A stretch of DNA of 64,000 bases, from NCBI RefSeq assembly GCF_900496995.4, contig NC_044007.1, forward strand, positions 74,376,742 through 74,440,741. Reading direction: 5' to 3'. Below the pieces are notes generated by a model. It worked only from the letters and a program-made list of their open reading frames with translations. It was not told the origin of the DNA and ran no database searches. This DNA comes from Aquila chrysaetos chrysaetos (lineage: Eukaryota > Chordata > Aves > Accipitriformes > Accipitridae). Both the position numbers and the translations under genes were made by a program. Of the stretch, positions 11,661 to 24,620 are shown in pieces. The stretch's first letter is position 1. Each line of letters opens with the position of its first letter.

Positions 11661-14600
11661 TCACCTCCAACCCTGCTTTACGTGGAAGTGGTGGCTGCAG
11701 CTGCAGTATGTGAAAAGCCTCAGCATCCCCCAAACATCAGGTGTGCCCTAACAGTACGTGTCCTCAAGGGGGCATATGATAAAGAATGCTGTATTTCTGG
11801 AATAAAACTGAATTTCAAGGGTGAACTCGATGCTTTGCCCCATCAAGGATGGACATGTGCAAAGACACTAGCTAGTCACTTGAATTTTAAACTGAAAAAA
11901 TAAAACATGTAGAATTTAGAAAGCAGCTGATCAGAGGTTTTCATGGTTACAACTTTGGATTCCCTCAACCTGTCCCACTCTAGATAGCTCTCAGCACATC
12001 CCTAAAACACAATCAGTCTGGTTCTTGGTAAACAAAGTGTACCTTAGCAAAAAATCTTGGTGTGAAACTCTGATCACTTGACATAACACATGTAGTGACT
12101 ATTGCTTTCCAACCAGCATATTCAGCCAGGTAGTGGGAGAAATCCATCTGTCTGAATGAGCGGCTGAACTGCAACTTGTTTTTTATATTTCACTGAATTC
12201 AGGGAAAAGTCCTCTGGCAAGCTTACATACAGTGATTAAAGTGATTATTTAAAACAACAACAAAAAAGTCAGTCTCATCCACGACTGTTCTGTCAGCAAA
12301 AGATATCCGTTCCAAGAGTAAGGCTTTAAAAAAAGCAATGATAGCTCCTTGGTAGTCTCTGCTATTTTTAAAGATGGAAGACACGGCAAATATTTTATGT
12401 CTTGCTGTAAAAGTACAGGCATGATGTGTCATGGGTATGTTGTCAGGAAATGGTAAGGGTTCGGTTGTGAAGAGAAGGTTTTTGGCTCTTTGCAGATTGT
12501 GTGGGCTTAGGCTTCCATGCTGACCATTTTAAGAGTGACACTAAAAACTGTGAAAAGAGAAGGAACCTGCATTTTTCTGCTTTTTTGTAGCATGTAAAGA
12601 CGTGTGGGTGAGGCAGAGAAGAGTGCAACAGAGCCTCCACCATCTGAATGCTCTTCAAGAGGAGGAAGAGAAAAAAAAATTGGGAGCACAGAGCAAAATG
12701 TACTTCGCAGGCAGAAGGAACAGGCAAAGAGGGAGCTAGAGGAAAATTTAAGCAGATAATTTTGTAAACTACTATCCTCTCCAATAGGACCATCAAGTAG
12801 GCACAGGTAAGAGATTATAACCCAAACTACTTTCTGGGACAGACTTACTGATGAGTAACAGAAGTGAAGGGTAGTATTATAACCATACTCAGAAAAGACA
12901 CAATTGCTTTCTAGCATCAGGGTCCTGGTGCTAATTTGCTATGGCTGCACAGACAATAAATGCACTAGGTAGGACCACACACTTTTGGCTTCATTTCTCT
13001 TTCTGATTATGCCTGGGATAAGGCAAACACAATTTGCAGGGCACATGTTTTTAATGAGACTTTTAAAATCCTTCACTTAGTACTTTCCAATGTTATATGA
13101 AAGAACTGATCATGTCTAGACAGGTAAAAAGACCCCAAACAATGGAAGTTCAGATATGGTCTATTAATTGTTATATGACACAAAGAAAATAAAAACTTAC
13201 CTTCCTCGAATCACTCTATCCAAAGGTAATATATGTTTTTATAAGCAGTTATTAATTTTTCCTTGATTTTGCAAAATAATACTGCAACATAACTGTTGAT
13301 CTATGACTGTATTGCTAAATGTACTGGCTAGCTCCTAAGATAAACAGGAAAAGAGAAAAGGGAGTGGGTGATTGACCTAACAAGAAACAGAGATATCCAA
13401 CAAGTTTCTAGAGATATGGTTCATTCTTCTATGTACAGATTTTCTCAAGGCTGGCATATATTTTCATCAAGGCACTGTTTCATAATTAGAAGTGACACCC
13501 AGCCCAGGGACTCTCACCACAAAATGCAGGAGCTGAAGAACAGCAGAGAACATTGCAAAAATTCCCCGGACAGGCAGCGCCTGCAGTTTTGTGGAGACCT
13601 ACTTTTGCTTTTGTTCATCAAGGTTTTGGAACAACATATGTACAGCAATTTGATCAGTGAGGACTAACTGGTACTGTTTGATATGCTGGCTCTACTCCAT
13701 CTGCAACAGAAATATCACTGTAACCGTGTAACTACAGCATGGCTTTTCATATTTGTGGAAATAAGCGCTAAGCCTTTTCACAGTTACTTCCCGTAATTGC
13801 ATGCAATAACCATTGCTCTTTTCTACTCCGGTATATACAGAGCAATGTTTTCAAACTGGGGAGCCAATATCTTCTGAAACTGCGGCACAAAGGCCTGGTT
13901 CACCACAGGGCTAAACGCTCGCATTGGTATGACTAGTCAGGTCTCAGCTGCTGCTTCTGCATCTGGAGTTTCCCACAAAGGAGATGTCATCTTCCCAGCA
14001 AGTCTTTCCCATCACGGTGAGATAGAAGTGTCCAGATTGCGCAAAGCTCCCCTGTCTAGTCTTGTATGCACTTCTCCACCATGTGTAGCTCATGTCCTAG
14101 AAATCATTTACAGACTGACACTCTTAAGCAAGAAATTTATTTTCAATTGGTGTACCATAGCAGAGCAAAAGGCACCTGTATTAAGCAGTGTATGGCAAAG
14201 GAAGAGAGGAAGAAAATCAGACTGGTTTTGTGTGGGTGCGACCATTCCCAGTTTCAGTGTTCGTGCCTCTTTCAGCAGTCCTACATAAAGCTGAAGGCAT
14301 TTGTTTTTTCCAAAGGAGATGGAAGAAAAGCACCCATGTGAAAATGGGTCAGCAACTGTTGGAGGAACAAAGGGAAGACCTTCACTACTGACTTCAGCAT
14401 TCACAAAAATACGGGTTTCTTCCTGGATCAGCAGTAGACAAATGGACAGATGTATACAGATGATCACAAAAATTATTATCTTTTTCCCACATAATTATAT
14501 GCTCTAGTTTTACAAAGAAAAGTTTACAGAAATTGAAATACTACATGTTACAATAAAACCCACCATGAAATTACTTAGTGTCTTAGCCAATTTTAAACTG

Positions 14601-16699
14601 TCTCAGTTAAATTTAATACAGGTGTTTTTAACAACATGAGCAAATAGAAATTTTCTCTTGTCTGACGAATTTTAAATCCTGATTTGCATAGGATTTAAAT
14701 ATCAGATAACTTTGGTTTTGTTCATATGAAACATCACTGCAGCTTTACTCTGAAGAACTGTCACAGATGTACTAAGCCAATACTTGCATAAACAGAAGTG
14801 CATTAGTAAAATATGCATGCGACTGATTTATCAGTTTCCTGTAGCATTTATGCCATCTATGTATAAAACTACACAAGAGTATTCCTAACCCATTAAAGGA
14901 ACTGTTATGTAAAGTTCCTTTTTTAATTTGCTAATTACTGATCTTTAAAATGCTTTTCTGTTAAGACTAATTCTGCCTCCAGGCCTAATCACCTATGTTT
15001 CTGATGTTTTCTCTGGATAAAAAATAAGAGGAGAAACCAGCAGTGTTTATATCATAGGAATGCAGAAATAATCCTGCTGTATTGTTTAGGAGAAAAATAG
15101 ATCTAATAACTTACCTGATGTCTTCCAATATATTTGTGTTCCTAAATGCCTGATGTATCAAATATATTTTGTGTTTGTTTGTATTAGGGGCTTTAGAAAA
15201 CAGAGCTATGAGAGACTTGTGCATTGGGAGTACATTAGTTTTGCTAATTCATGTAATTTTAAAACTGATTTCACTCATAATTCCTAATCCATTGTTAGCA
15301 GTCAATCAGCTCTTACACTAAGTGGGACATTCTGGCTCATCCAGGGAGTTCAAGCTCGCCTAAAATATGGTATTGATTTATTGAAATGCAATTTTCATTG
15401 TAGAACGCACACAGTGGGAAGATATTATGCAGCTGTATGAATACTGGATGACAATAGCACAGGAAGACAACATGTGAATATTGTATAAAAAAATTTATTG
15501 TAAGGTGCAAAGAGAAGAAAAATAAAATCCTTTTCATGAGGAGAGGAGGCTAAACAACTTTCCCTTGGCCAGTTTGTCTCTTAGTGAGCTTTCTGGGATT
15601 TGTCTGTGCATCCTGGACACATAGGAATCAAAGGGATTACAGCTAGAAGAACCAGTGCTGATAAAACAAGAACTGGCCTGAACTTTAAATCTAAAATTCA
15701 AAACAGACTTGAACCAGAACACTTTAGATAACTGAGAGAAAAACATTTTTCGTTATTCTTTATCCTAGATGTTCTGATTTTAGTTGGAGTCAGAAGCAAA
15801 AATATTATTATTGTACAAGTTTATCAGTTGTTTTTCTGAACTGAACCAGCAAGTTTCCCAGTGAAGCCCAAATGTCAATCTTTTAACACAATTCGCTACA
15901 CAGAGTTGTTTGAACGAAGTGCCCTGTAGAAAAGTGACCTCTATTTGGCCCTCAGATGGATAGGAAGGCTGGACAAGTATAGTGATGCTTTCTGCAGAAA
16001 AACAGAAAAATCAGTTTTCTTACCCAATGGCAAGTGTTGTGCCTTAAAGAAGTTACAGTGGAAATATGGTCTTATTCAATCCTTTCTCAATTAGGGCTCC
16101 ATAAGGAGAACTAAACTATTTCTGGAGTAACAATCTCTCTCACTCTGACGATCAATACTTATTCTTCAGTCTGTGAACTGTGTTCTGCTTTATTTTTCCT
16201 CCCTTGAGAACTTTATTCCATTATTAAAATGCTGTATGGTTTGTTGTTTTTTTCCTCTGTAGCTAGGAAGTAAAGGAAGAGGTGACCAAGAGGAGAAGTA
16301 AAGAACCTTGTCTTTGATATGGAACTAATAATGCACATACCTGGTCTAAGCTATTGTTGTTCCCAGACAAAAGGTTGGTTGGTTTGGTTGGTTTTTTAAT
16401 TTGCAAAATAATGCAGCAACTATTCATTAGTTATGATGAAAGTACTTAAGATGGGGCAACACTGGTACCAAAGGAATCATGAGGAATAATGAACAGTTCA
16501 TATAAGCAATTAAGATTACATTGACTTTGAGTGAAGCTATTAATTTTTTAGCATGCCGGTTTCATAGTGTGGCCATTGAGTGTGAGCGCTGTTGAAGGCG
16601 ATGATATTTGCACTAGACATGGAAAGCTCAGGTCCAGTGAAATCACTGTTAGACCAACTAAGCACTGTGAGTAAAGCATCAGCTCGGTTCCCACAGCAG
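11661..16699. other. Unique AT-rich non-coding DNA
   Basis: No gene or clear repeat is visible. The overlapping minus-strand frames at 12443-12917 (117 and 136 codons) and the four frames around 13929-14467 have no recognisable content. About 14550-14960 is a homogeneous AT-rich block without low-complexity runs, of the kind that is sometimes conserved non-coding DNA, but conservation cannot be judged from one sequence. Confidence 0.55.
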
Positions 16700-16745
16700 C
16701 TGCCTCAGCCCTTTGTGACTTCGGGCAAACTACTTAAAGATAGGA
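16700..16745 (+). repeat. Possible MIR/CORE-SINE-like core remnant
   Basis: The stretch TTTGTGACTTCGGGCAAAC followed by TACTTAA resembles the conserved core of CORE-SINEs (a TGTGTGACCTTGGGCAAGTCACTTA-like sequence in the family as I recall it). Only the core is visible, with no flanking tRNA-like head or LINE-like tail. Chance is a real alternative. Confidence 0.3.
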
Positions 16746-18049
16746 CTCCTTTATTCAGGCATGTGGCAATCACTGGATTCAACCCGAGAAACAAGGCAGT
16801 GTAGCTCACCTTGAGCTCTGTATTGGTGTGAGTAACCTTTCCTTCAGTATCTGATCTAACTCAGGTACCTCTATTGTATGCTATAGGCTGTTATTTTAAT
16901 GTGGGTCATATAAATGTTGAATAGAAAGGGACAACTGGATTCTTTATGTCACTTTAAAACTTCTTGTGTTTCGGCTTTTATAAAGACACATAATCACAAT
17001 GGGGAGAAAAATATGTATCTTGACCAGGTACTAATATTGTAGTGGATGAAAAGAAATTGGAAGAAGTGTCTGAATCGTTACTTACACTTTTAAGCACAGC
17101 CTTCCTCTTTCTTGTTGTACCCAGCCACAGGCTATTTTTTAAATGAAATGTCAGATACAAAGCCCTAGTGCTCTCCCTGTTGAATCCAAGACAGTATAAT
17201 ACTATTCAGCACTCCCAGAATATTTGTTCTCAAAAGGATACTTCCATTTGTCATTTCAGAAACCACAGTATGAGTGCTCCTTCTCCTTATCTGTAAAATC
17301 GTTATTTGAAACACTGGATGCGTAAATCATGGCCTAGGGAAACTGCTGACACACATTTGACACTCTGAAGCAATTAAAATTTGTTATCATCAACATATTT
17401 GGAGAGCCAGCAGTTCCGTGTTAGACTTTTGCACTGATTCTTCAGCATGGCTTGTGTTACCAAATTAGCCTCCATACTTGAACGTAGAGGACAAAGAAAT
17501 AATGTCAGAAAACAAAGACGCAAACTTCGAATTAATTCACAACAGCATAAATTATAGAGTTTAGGGATTCTGTCCTTTTACTAATAATTATTTTGGGGGT
17601 GGGTAGCAGCAAGAGCACTTCGGTACTGAACATTAGATTGGAGTTCAATAGCAGCACAAATCCACCTGGCTGCTGGTTGTAATGGTTCCTGCTTTACATT
17701 GACTCTGGGGGCCTCCCTCCTCACTTGGAGCTGAATCAGTGCACTAATACATCAAACCAATGAGACAAAAGAAAAATTTGAGATGGCTTGGTATGCTGGG
17801 AGGGGCTACACTGAAAAAAAAGACTGGCAGAACTGGCGCAAAGGACAGGAGGTGGTTGTGCTGCAAAGGGGAGAGCAAGGCTCTGGCAACCAGTAGTTAG
17901 ACTGGTGTAGGCTGCTGTGGAGTCAGCCTGGCTGGATGGGAGAAGGGGAGGTCCTTATTATTTATTATTTAGTCTCTAGCTGCTGCAGAAATTTTTTTTT
18001 TTTTTAAAATACTGTGCATTGAAGTAACACGTGCGTACTGTGCATTACA
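16746..18049. other. Unique non-coding DNA
   Basis: I recognise nothing here. T-rich runs occur at about 17992-18004 just upstream of the CR1 copy, and TACTGTGCATT occurs twice, about 30 bases apart, at about 18010-18044. Confidence 0.55.
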
Positions 18050-18429
18050 GTCTTTTTCCCTGGAGAAGAGAAGGCTTAAGGGGGACCTCATCACAGTGTT
18101 GCTGTACTAAAAGGGCTGCTACAAAGAGGACGGAGGCTCTGTGTTCACAAGGAGCCTCATGAAAAAGGCAAGTGGCATGGGTACAAGTTGCACTGGGAGA
18201 GGTTTCATCTTGATATTAGAAATTTTTTTTACAGTGAGAACAATCATTCACTGTAACAACCTCCCCAGGGATATGGCAGAGTCCCCATCGCCAGAGGTTT
18301 TCAAGATGCGATTGGACAGAGTGACAGGTAACCTCATCTAGGCTACCTTTCCCATGAAAGTTTGGACCAGATGATCTTTGGAGGTCCCTTCCAACCTGGG
18401 CTGTTCTATCATTCTATGATTCTCTGATT
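18050..18429 (+). mobile_element. CR1 LINE, 5'-truncated, 3' end of ORF2 plus tail
   Basis: This is the 3' end of a chicken-repeat-1 retrotransposon, the dominant LINE of birds. The first part (CTGGAGAAGAGAAGGCTTA onwards) codes for the C-terminal part of ORF2. The frame at 18141-18341 shows the typical motifs VFTRSL, FFTVRTI, NNLPRDM and SPEVFKMRLD before a stop. The short 3' UTR carries GGACCAGATGATCTTTGGAG and CCCTTCCAACCTGGG, and the copy ends in the ATTCTATGATTCTCTGATT microsatellite that serves as the 3' recognition end in CR1. The copy is strongly 5'-truncated, as usual for CR1, and lacks most of the reverse transcriptase and all of the endonuclease. It is dead. The left edge is approximate. 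Confidence 0.93.
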
Positions 18430-19053
18430 GTTTTAGTTTCTTAATATTTTTAAGAAGCGAAAAACAGAAGTGAAGAAACAAAAGAATACTTATACATGTT
18501 TCAGCAGGTATAGCGAGACTTCCTATAGGCAGAGTTGAAACAATGTATTTTTCAACTGGACTATTTCGCTATGGTAGAAGAACAGTTGGAGATGCTCAGT
18601 TTTAAAGTACCTGTATTGTGCTTCTGATGCTTCCTGTGTTTATCTTTTTCAGATGCACGTTTGCAGCTTTTGAGATTTTTTTTCTCAAAGCCCTAGCCCC
18701 CAGATGCTTTGGATTGCAGAAGTAACTTGGCTTTCACTTGAAAACTGTGACAGATAAAGCTGTAGCCTTGTGGTTTCTGCCAAGCAGACTAAAATTTACC
18801 AGGAGAAGGGGAAGATGGTAAATAATGCCCTGGATGGCCCTTGCCTTGCTGGAGGGCTGATTTCATTGACCACCTCCTGCATCATGGCCTTGCAGTTACA
18901 TTGCACAAAAGTTTTTCCATTGCTAGAGCATCTTCTACGCATCTCTTAGCTCAAAAGCCTTAGGATATGCCTAGTGTTTTTCTTTCAAGCACAAAGCAGC
19001 TTTATCTAAAGCCCCTTCATGAATTCTAGATTTTAGAAAAGTGTAAACTGTTC

Positions 19054-19091
19054 CCCAAGTCTTTCATAAGACTTGGGCTTTTTTTTTTTTT
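19054..19091 (+). other. Perfect 10-bp hairpin followed by T13
   Basis: CCCAAGTCTT at 19054-19063 pairs perfectly with AAGACTTGGG at 19068-19077 around a TCAT loop. One C and thirteen T follow. In bacteria this would read as an intrinsic terminator, and a T run also stops RNA polymerase III. In an avian genome, without a gene upstream, it is most likely a chance palindrome beside a poly-T tract. Confidence 0.5.
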
Positions 19092-19321
19092 CCTTGCTCT
19101 GCATATTATATTAACAATATTATCACATTTTTCTTCAGAGTTACAGTTATCTTAGCTGTTTATCTATAATTCTTTTCATATTAGCCAGCAACGCTAGAGT
19201 ACTACTCCCCAATAGGCTGTGTTTCATGGAGACTTCAAAAGTTTGGCAACTGCTGTTAAAATTATTCTGAAGTTCCAGACCTATCCTTTCATCCTAATCA
19301 TTTTCCCCCACAGGCCCTTTT

Positions 19322-19346
19322 AAAAAAAAAAAAAAAAAAAAAAAAA
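19322..19346 (+). repeat. A25 tract
   Basis: Twenty-five consecutive A. I find no upstream retrocopy-like coding sequence and no flanking direct repeats that would make it a retroposition tail. Confidence 0.9.
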
Positions 19347-20009
19347 TCAAATTTAAAATGCAGCACTCAGGATACCCACTGAGACTAAATGTCCTGTTTC
19401 CATAGTAAAAAGCTGTTAAAGTTTATTTATTTTTCTGTAAACTTATAGTAATGAAACTATGAAGCTACAGAGATAATTTTACCCCCTCCTCCTTCCAGAC
19501 ATTTCAATAGCTTTGGGGTAAATGCCACAATGAGTTTTAAAATGAAATTACCTTTCTTTTTCAGAAAAGAATAACTTCTAGCCATATCAGCCAGCCGACG
19601 TTACTTTTTTTTTTTAAATGAAAATTGAATATGATAAGGAAAGACAACAATGCCTGAAGAGTAATACTGAAGATGAACAAATCATTGTCACTGGAGGAAA
19701 TGACATATAATGGTTTGTAAGGTGAGATGTGCACTTTTGAAGCTGAAATACCTGAGACCTACTGAAAATCGTTACCTAAATGGTAGAAATAATGGATGGT
19801 GACCATGCATTGAAGTTGTGTGACGTTTTCCATTATAACAGATTCTTGTTGTGATTTCTGAGTTACTCCAGCTTTTCCAGGGATGGCTACAAGCCTTTGG
19901 GGTGGTTTTACTTTGTCACATGAAATTCCTCTCCATCCGAGCCACGTAGCTATCCCCTCTGTCGCGTGTATTCCTGAGAAAAGAACATCATGAAGCGGCA
20001 GGCACAGAT

Positions 20010-20440
20010 GTGCTGAATGGTCAGGCTCCACGTCAACCAGCCGTGACCTTTTCTAGCGCAGCTTCCACGGCTGATAAATTTTTCTGCGTTCACAGGAGGG
20101 CAGACCGAACAGGCGCCCGAGGTCTGCAAGCTGACCCAGCTCTTCTCCGTGGTGAAGAGTCACGCGTGGGACTGAGGTTGGAGAAAGGAGGCAGGAGAAA
20201 GGAGAGCCCGAGGGTCTGCCTCACCGCAGCCCTGCACGTGGCACTTCACCAGCACTGCCTGCTCCTCTGTCTGGCCAAGAAGATTTGGGCCATACCCTCT
20301 CTAAGCCTGCAGACCCAAGGGGCCCGTGCTGCTTTTCCTCTGAATCCAGCGCACAGGGTGTACATCCTCCCCTCTCCAACACTCCTGCTGCTGCTAGTTA
20401 AAATAGCACGACACACACGTCGCTGCAGCTGTACCTAATA
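20010..20440. other. CpG-rich patch of unknown nature
   Basis: CpG dinucleotides are frequent here (for example GGCGCCCGAGG and CACGCGTGGG near 20115-20170) against a CpG-poor background. A + frame is open for 142 codons at 20010-20438 with no recognisable domain. High GC lowers the stop-codon frequency, so the frame is expected by chance. A decayed repeat, a small promoter or an exon of a non-coding RNA are alternatives. Confidence 0.35.
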
Positions 20441-21784
20441 GCTGTGCGTTTGTATTCCTGTGAAAAGAAAAACTAGAAAATGGCATAACTCTTCTTCTCC
20501 CCTGCAGAAAATTGAAATAATCCCACAGCCATAACTGTGAGGAATGGCATTAAAAGAAAGTTGTGATAGGTCAAGTTCACGTTCAAGGTGCTGCTTGCAG
20601 TCAGTTACCATGCATCAGCTGAGCCACAGCAGCCACAGTCTTAGCTCAGCTCAAGGGAAATAGAAGGTAATGGCACTTAACGTGGCCTGTGACAAAAGAC
20701 AGTCGAGCTAAGTCACATTACCATGCATTCGCCATAGCAGAAGAACAAAAGCCTCTGTGGCTTAGCCGACATCATAACTTTTAATTGGTGAAAGTTTCGA
20801 GCTGTACTTAAATCATTATTTTTCATTAACATGCACTTGAAAGAGAATGCCAAGATTTTGCTTCCTTTGCGCCCCTCCATACATTATGATATATTGCTTA
20901 ATTGTATAATTACCTATTACTCTTCAGGCTCGGGCTCTCCCCTATTTCAGCGCACAGGACAGATCCGTAGTGAAGAGTGAAGACTTCGGACACGGTAAAA
21001 GTTCCTGTGTCGCAGCTGGGGAGTTCTGCTGGCTTAGGAAGGTGAAAAAATACACCCTGGTTGCTCTTCCTAGTAGCTCCAGGGTAATTTGCACTCTTGG
21101 AAGAGTGCAAGGACTGTCACTTGTGGGTGACCCATGTCACATGCTGTGTAAGGACTAAGCATTAGCATTGATGTGGTGACAAAATGTAAGAAGTTGCTTT
21201 TATTTGTCAACATGCTAGAAGGAGGTAGAGAAATATTGCAAGCAAACACTGTAGTCTCAAAATAAATTCTTCCATTCCCACTGCAATAAAACTAGTATTA
21301 AGTATTCATTTCTCAGACTCCACTTCCCACTTTGGTACTACATTAGAGGTTTTTTATTTGTCTTATTTCCAACACAAAGCCTATCATTAACTACCAGTAC
21401 TGGTGTGTCAGTAATACTCCAGGGGGAAAATCTTTGTAAACTTAGTGGGCATATTTCAGAAATAAATGTTCCAATAGGAGGAAAGATAATGAGTACTCTG
21501 ATCCAATACATAAAGTATATATGTATATATTATAGGCTGACTTTCATTATGATCTGGTTTTTTGCTTTACTTATCAGTTTTGAGAAACACAGTTTGTCTT
21601 GAGAGGCCAATTTTCATGTAGAGATGAAAAAAGATTTCTGGGTTGTGATATTGACTACCAGTGTACAGTAAATAACCAAACTTTTATAAATAGAAAAGCT
21701 TTTGAAAATGTACAATATTCACTCTATTTAATTAACGGTGGTTGCTATGATAGTTCTTTTCCTGTGGGTTTGGTTTTTGGTTTG

Positions 21785-21804
21785 TTTTTTTTTTTTTTTT
21801 TTTT
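21785..21804 (+). repeat. T20 tract
   Basis: Twenty consecutive T, continuing into an interrupted T-rich stretch to about 21820. Confidence 0.9.
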
Positions 21805-22355
21805 CTTTTTTCCTTTTTCTTCAACAGCATTAGTTAAAAATAGGACACTTCAGATGCTGGAACTCTTGAGTCTTTTCTGAAATTCCCATATTTTTATCTA
21901 CTTTCCATCTTTTATTCTCAGCACCACAAGAGACAGAACAGCAGGATTTAGCCCTGAACACAATTTGAAAAAGAAATACTCGGGATTTTTCGAAGGAGAC
22001 TTTAGACTATAGGAACCTATATCTTATACTGTTTTAATTTCATCCAGGTCTTTTAAAGTTGTAGCTTTAGGTGACAATCCTTTTAGTCAACACCAATTAC
22101 ATAAGTCTTATCGTTGCTCTGATTTCAGTGAAAGATTCCACATTTAATAGTTTTCTAGAGTAGGTGAAAGTATTCATGAAGGTTTTTGGTTTTTTTTTTC
22201 TTTCTTGTCCCACAGATGTATTGGCAATGCTTACACTTAAAATAAAATATCATTAAAGTCACTGGTTATTCACAGAAATTTTCTTAGCTGGATTACTTTA
22301 AGCTGCTTTAACTCCTTACAGCTGGAGTTCTTGCATGACCCATGGTAGAAATATA

Positions 22356-22378
22356 TGTGTGTGTGTGTGTGTGTGTGT
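22356..22378 (+). repeat. (TG)n microsatellite
   Basis: About eleven uninterrupted TG units, preceded by a short AT alternation. It is probably polymorphic in length. Confidence 0.92.
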
Positions 22379-23933
22379 ACACAGATTCAGAAACAGCCTT
22401 GAGCAATGTTCTTTCTGAAAGTATGAGCAATGCTTAAAAACATATTTTGCTCCCATTTGGATAGGTTGTTACTTTGATTTTGTGCTTGTCTGAGAATTTG
22501 AAAGGCACTCAAAGAGGCTACAGTATAAAATATTTAGTAGCTTAACTTTCAGATAGCTTCCTTATGTACCACCAGCAAACTTTTTTGAATGATGGATGTC
22601 ACTGTCCTAATTCAAGAAAGAAGCAAACAAAATATTTTTACAATGATCTCAATTAATGAATGGACTCTGGACATTCCCAGAATTGGAGTAGCACAACCAC
22701 TATGCATCAGACCACTATATCAGGATGTTATCTCAGAGTGCTTGTTTTATTTTCTTCAGCTTTTCAGGCATTAAAGAATCGGGACATTGGCAAATACGCT
22801 GCAATATCTTAGCACAAATAAATTTCCCTTAGTAAATGTGTTATCTTGACATTAAGGTGGTATGTTGTTATGTCACAAGAGTTTAAAAATACTGTACCTA
22901 CCCAGAAAATTCTTTTAAAATATGTGTTTATAACTCATTGTTGTGTTTTGAATCCAAAAAAAGGGAATGCAAATAACCAGGTAAGTGGGAAGCAGTGGGA
23001 AACATAAATCAATAGGATCTGAAAAGGAAGGGAAATGGGAATTTCTAGACAGCCAACAAACTACTGCTACTCTATTTTCTTCTGAAGTAAAGAGAGAAGA
23101 TGAAATGTTATAAATATGAGGAGAATAGATAAGGATTGATTCTCATCTTATACCTGACTTAAAGGTTTAAGGTAAGCACTTAAAGAGAATTTAACTGTGA
23201 CCAGGTGAAACATCCCATTAATACATTATTAAATAAGACAAGCTAGGTGATTAGAATTAGCACGTACTTAAATAATGTGTTGAATTAAGCTTTAAGTCTT
23301 AAATACACAGTAATTTAATTTAATAGTCACATTCAAAAGCAGAAAGCTTTGTCTGAAGACAACCTGGAGGAAAACTAGAAGACACATTTCCTAATGGAAA
23401 CTAGGCAAAATTATATGGATGCCGGAAGCATAGTTCTACTTTCTAATTAAGGCCCCTAATTACTCAAACTGTTCTGCACAGTCATTTTCCTTTCCTTCCT
23501 ATAGTGCTGGGAAGTCACAGGGGGATCTGCTCACATCCATCAGCTTGCTGCATTCATGTCTAGAATATGGCATGGCCTACAAAGACAGACAATTCTTTCT
23601 GGTTTCTAATTAGCATCACAATTGGAGACATTAGATTTTTGCTCTTTTCCGACCCCACTTCTGGCTTCAGACCGTATTGCTAGAGTCAGCAATTGCTGCC
23701 AGAAAGCAATGCCAGGAGGTGTAAAAACAAGTACTCAGTAGCTACTGCAGGAATAGAATAGTTGCTTTTTCCAGGAAGATTAAGATTGCAGCTGTGCTAC
23801 AGCACTAAATAGAAGAGGGCCCCTTTTGATGAAGGGGTTAACCAAAATTAAAGGAGGATCTGCTCACTCAGCAAGGTGAAGAAGTGACCGAAAAAACCTG
23901 GAAGTGGTGCTGGCCCCACCTGTAGCAGATCTA

Positions 23934-24012
23934 GCCAATTACAAGGGCTGCAGCAAGGGGCCACTCTTCAGTACTCTTCTGTAGATGTTTTACTCGGAGG
24001 TTGTAGGTAAGT
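23934..24012 (+). promoter_or_regulatory. CCAAT box and consensus splice donor; possible non-coding first exon
   Basis: GCCAATT lies at 23934-23940, in a locally GC-richer stretch. About 65 bases downstream, TTGTAG is followed by GTAAGT at 24007-24012, a full-consensus 5' splice site. Some 600 bases further on there is an AATAAA near 24607. Together these could be the start of a spliced non-coding transcript or part of an old LTR. Each motif alone is common by chance, there is no open frame of note, and no acceptor can be assigned. Confidence 0.2.
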
Positions 24013-24620
24013 ACCTGGTTTTGCTTGTTCTTGAAAGTTATACTTTAGAAGCCTCTTTTACAGGTAACTGCTTGCAAAACAGCGTCAGAAAATGATGCTT
24101 TTTCTTGTTTTGTCCAATTTGCGTTTGAGCCTTCTCAGGGAAGGAGTTAAGAGGTAGGTGGTGAACCCGTGTTTTTAACTTTACCTCTGGTTTTCTGTGG
24201 CTGTGGAGGTCTGTTCTGCTGTGTCTTTGGTGCTAAGAATTATTAGTTTGACTCCCTTGAGGAATTAGGTGGTGAAGGGCCTTATTTTTTGGTTTTGAGT
24301 TGGAGTTAAATGTAAGCTGAACCTTGAACTGCTTAGTAGTGAGCATGTGGTACTCAAACCTCGGTGTATTCAGAGGCGTAGCTGTAGCTAATGAGGGAGA
24401 CGCAAAGCACTTGTTGTTTGTACTTGTTTTGTGCCACGGCAGAGACCTAACGCAGTAAGGAAGAAACTCCAGATGTAGGAGTTCTTACTTGTATGGGGAA
24501 GAGGAGCTGTTACATGCCCTGGGAAACTTTCAGAACAGCAAATTTTTCCAGGCGTGCTGTGGCCTTATTTTTTGTTATTGCTTATGAACTAGGCATAAGC
24601 CCTTTAATAAAAACCATCTG

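Larger units (their letters stand above)
18430..20000. other. Unique AT-rich non-coding DNA with homopolymers
   Basis: No gene is seen. The stretch contains a perfect hairpin followed by a T run (19054-19091), an A25 tract at 19322-19346, and a T run near 19607-19615. Confidence 0.55.
20441..23880. other. Unique AT-rich non-coding DNA
   Basis: No gene or transposon is recognised. Simple sequences are a T20 run at 21785-21804 and a TG dinucleotide microsatellite at 22356-22378. Confidence 0.6.

Noticed and set aside
12443..12917. Overlapping minus-strand frames of 117 and 136 codons
   Set aside because: Two different frames open in the same stretch with no recognisable product; pyrimidine-rich strand bias explains them.
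20010..20438. 142-codon + strand open frame
   Set aside because: No recognisable domain, no convincing start, GC-rich composition explains the openness.
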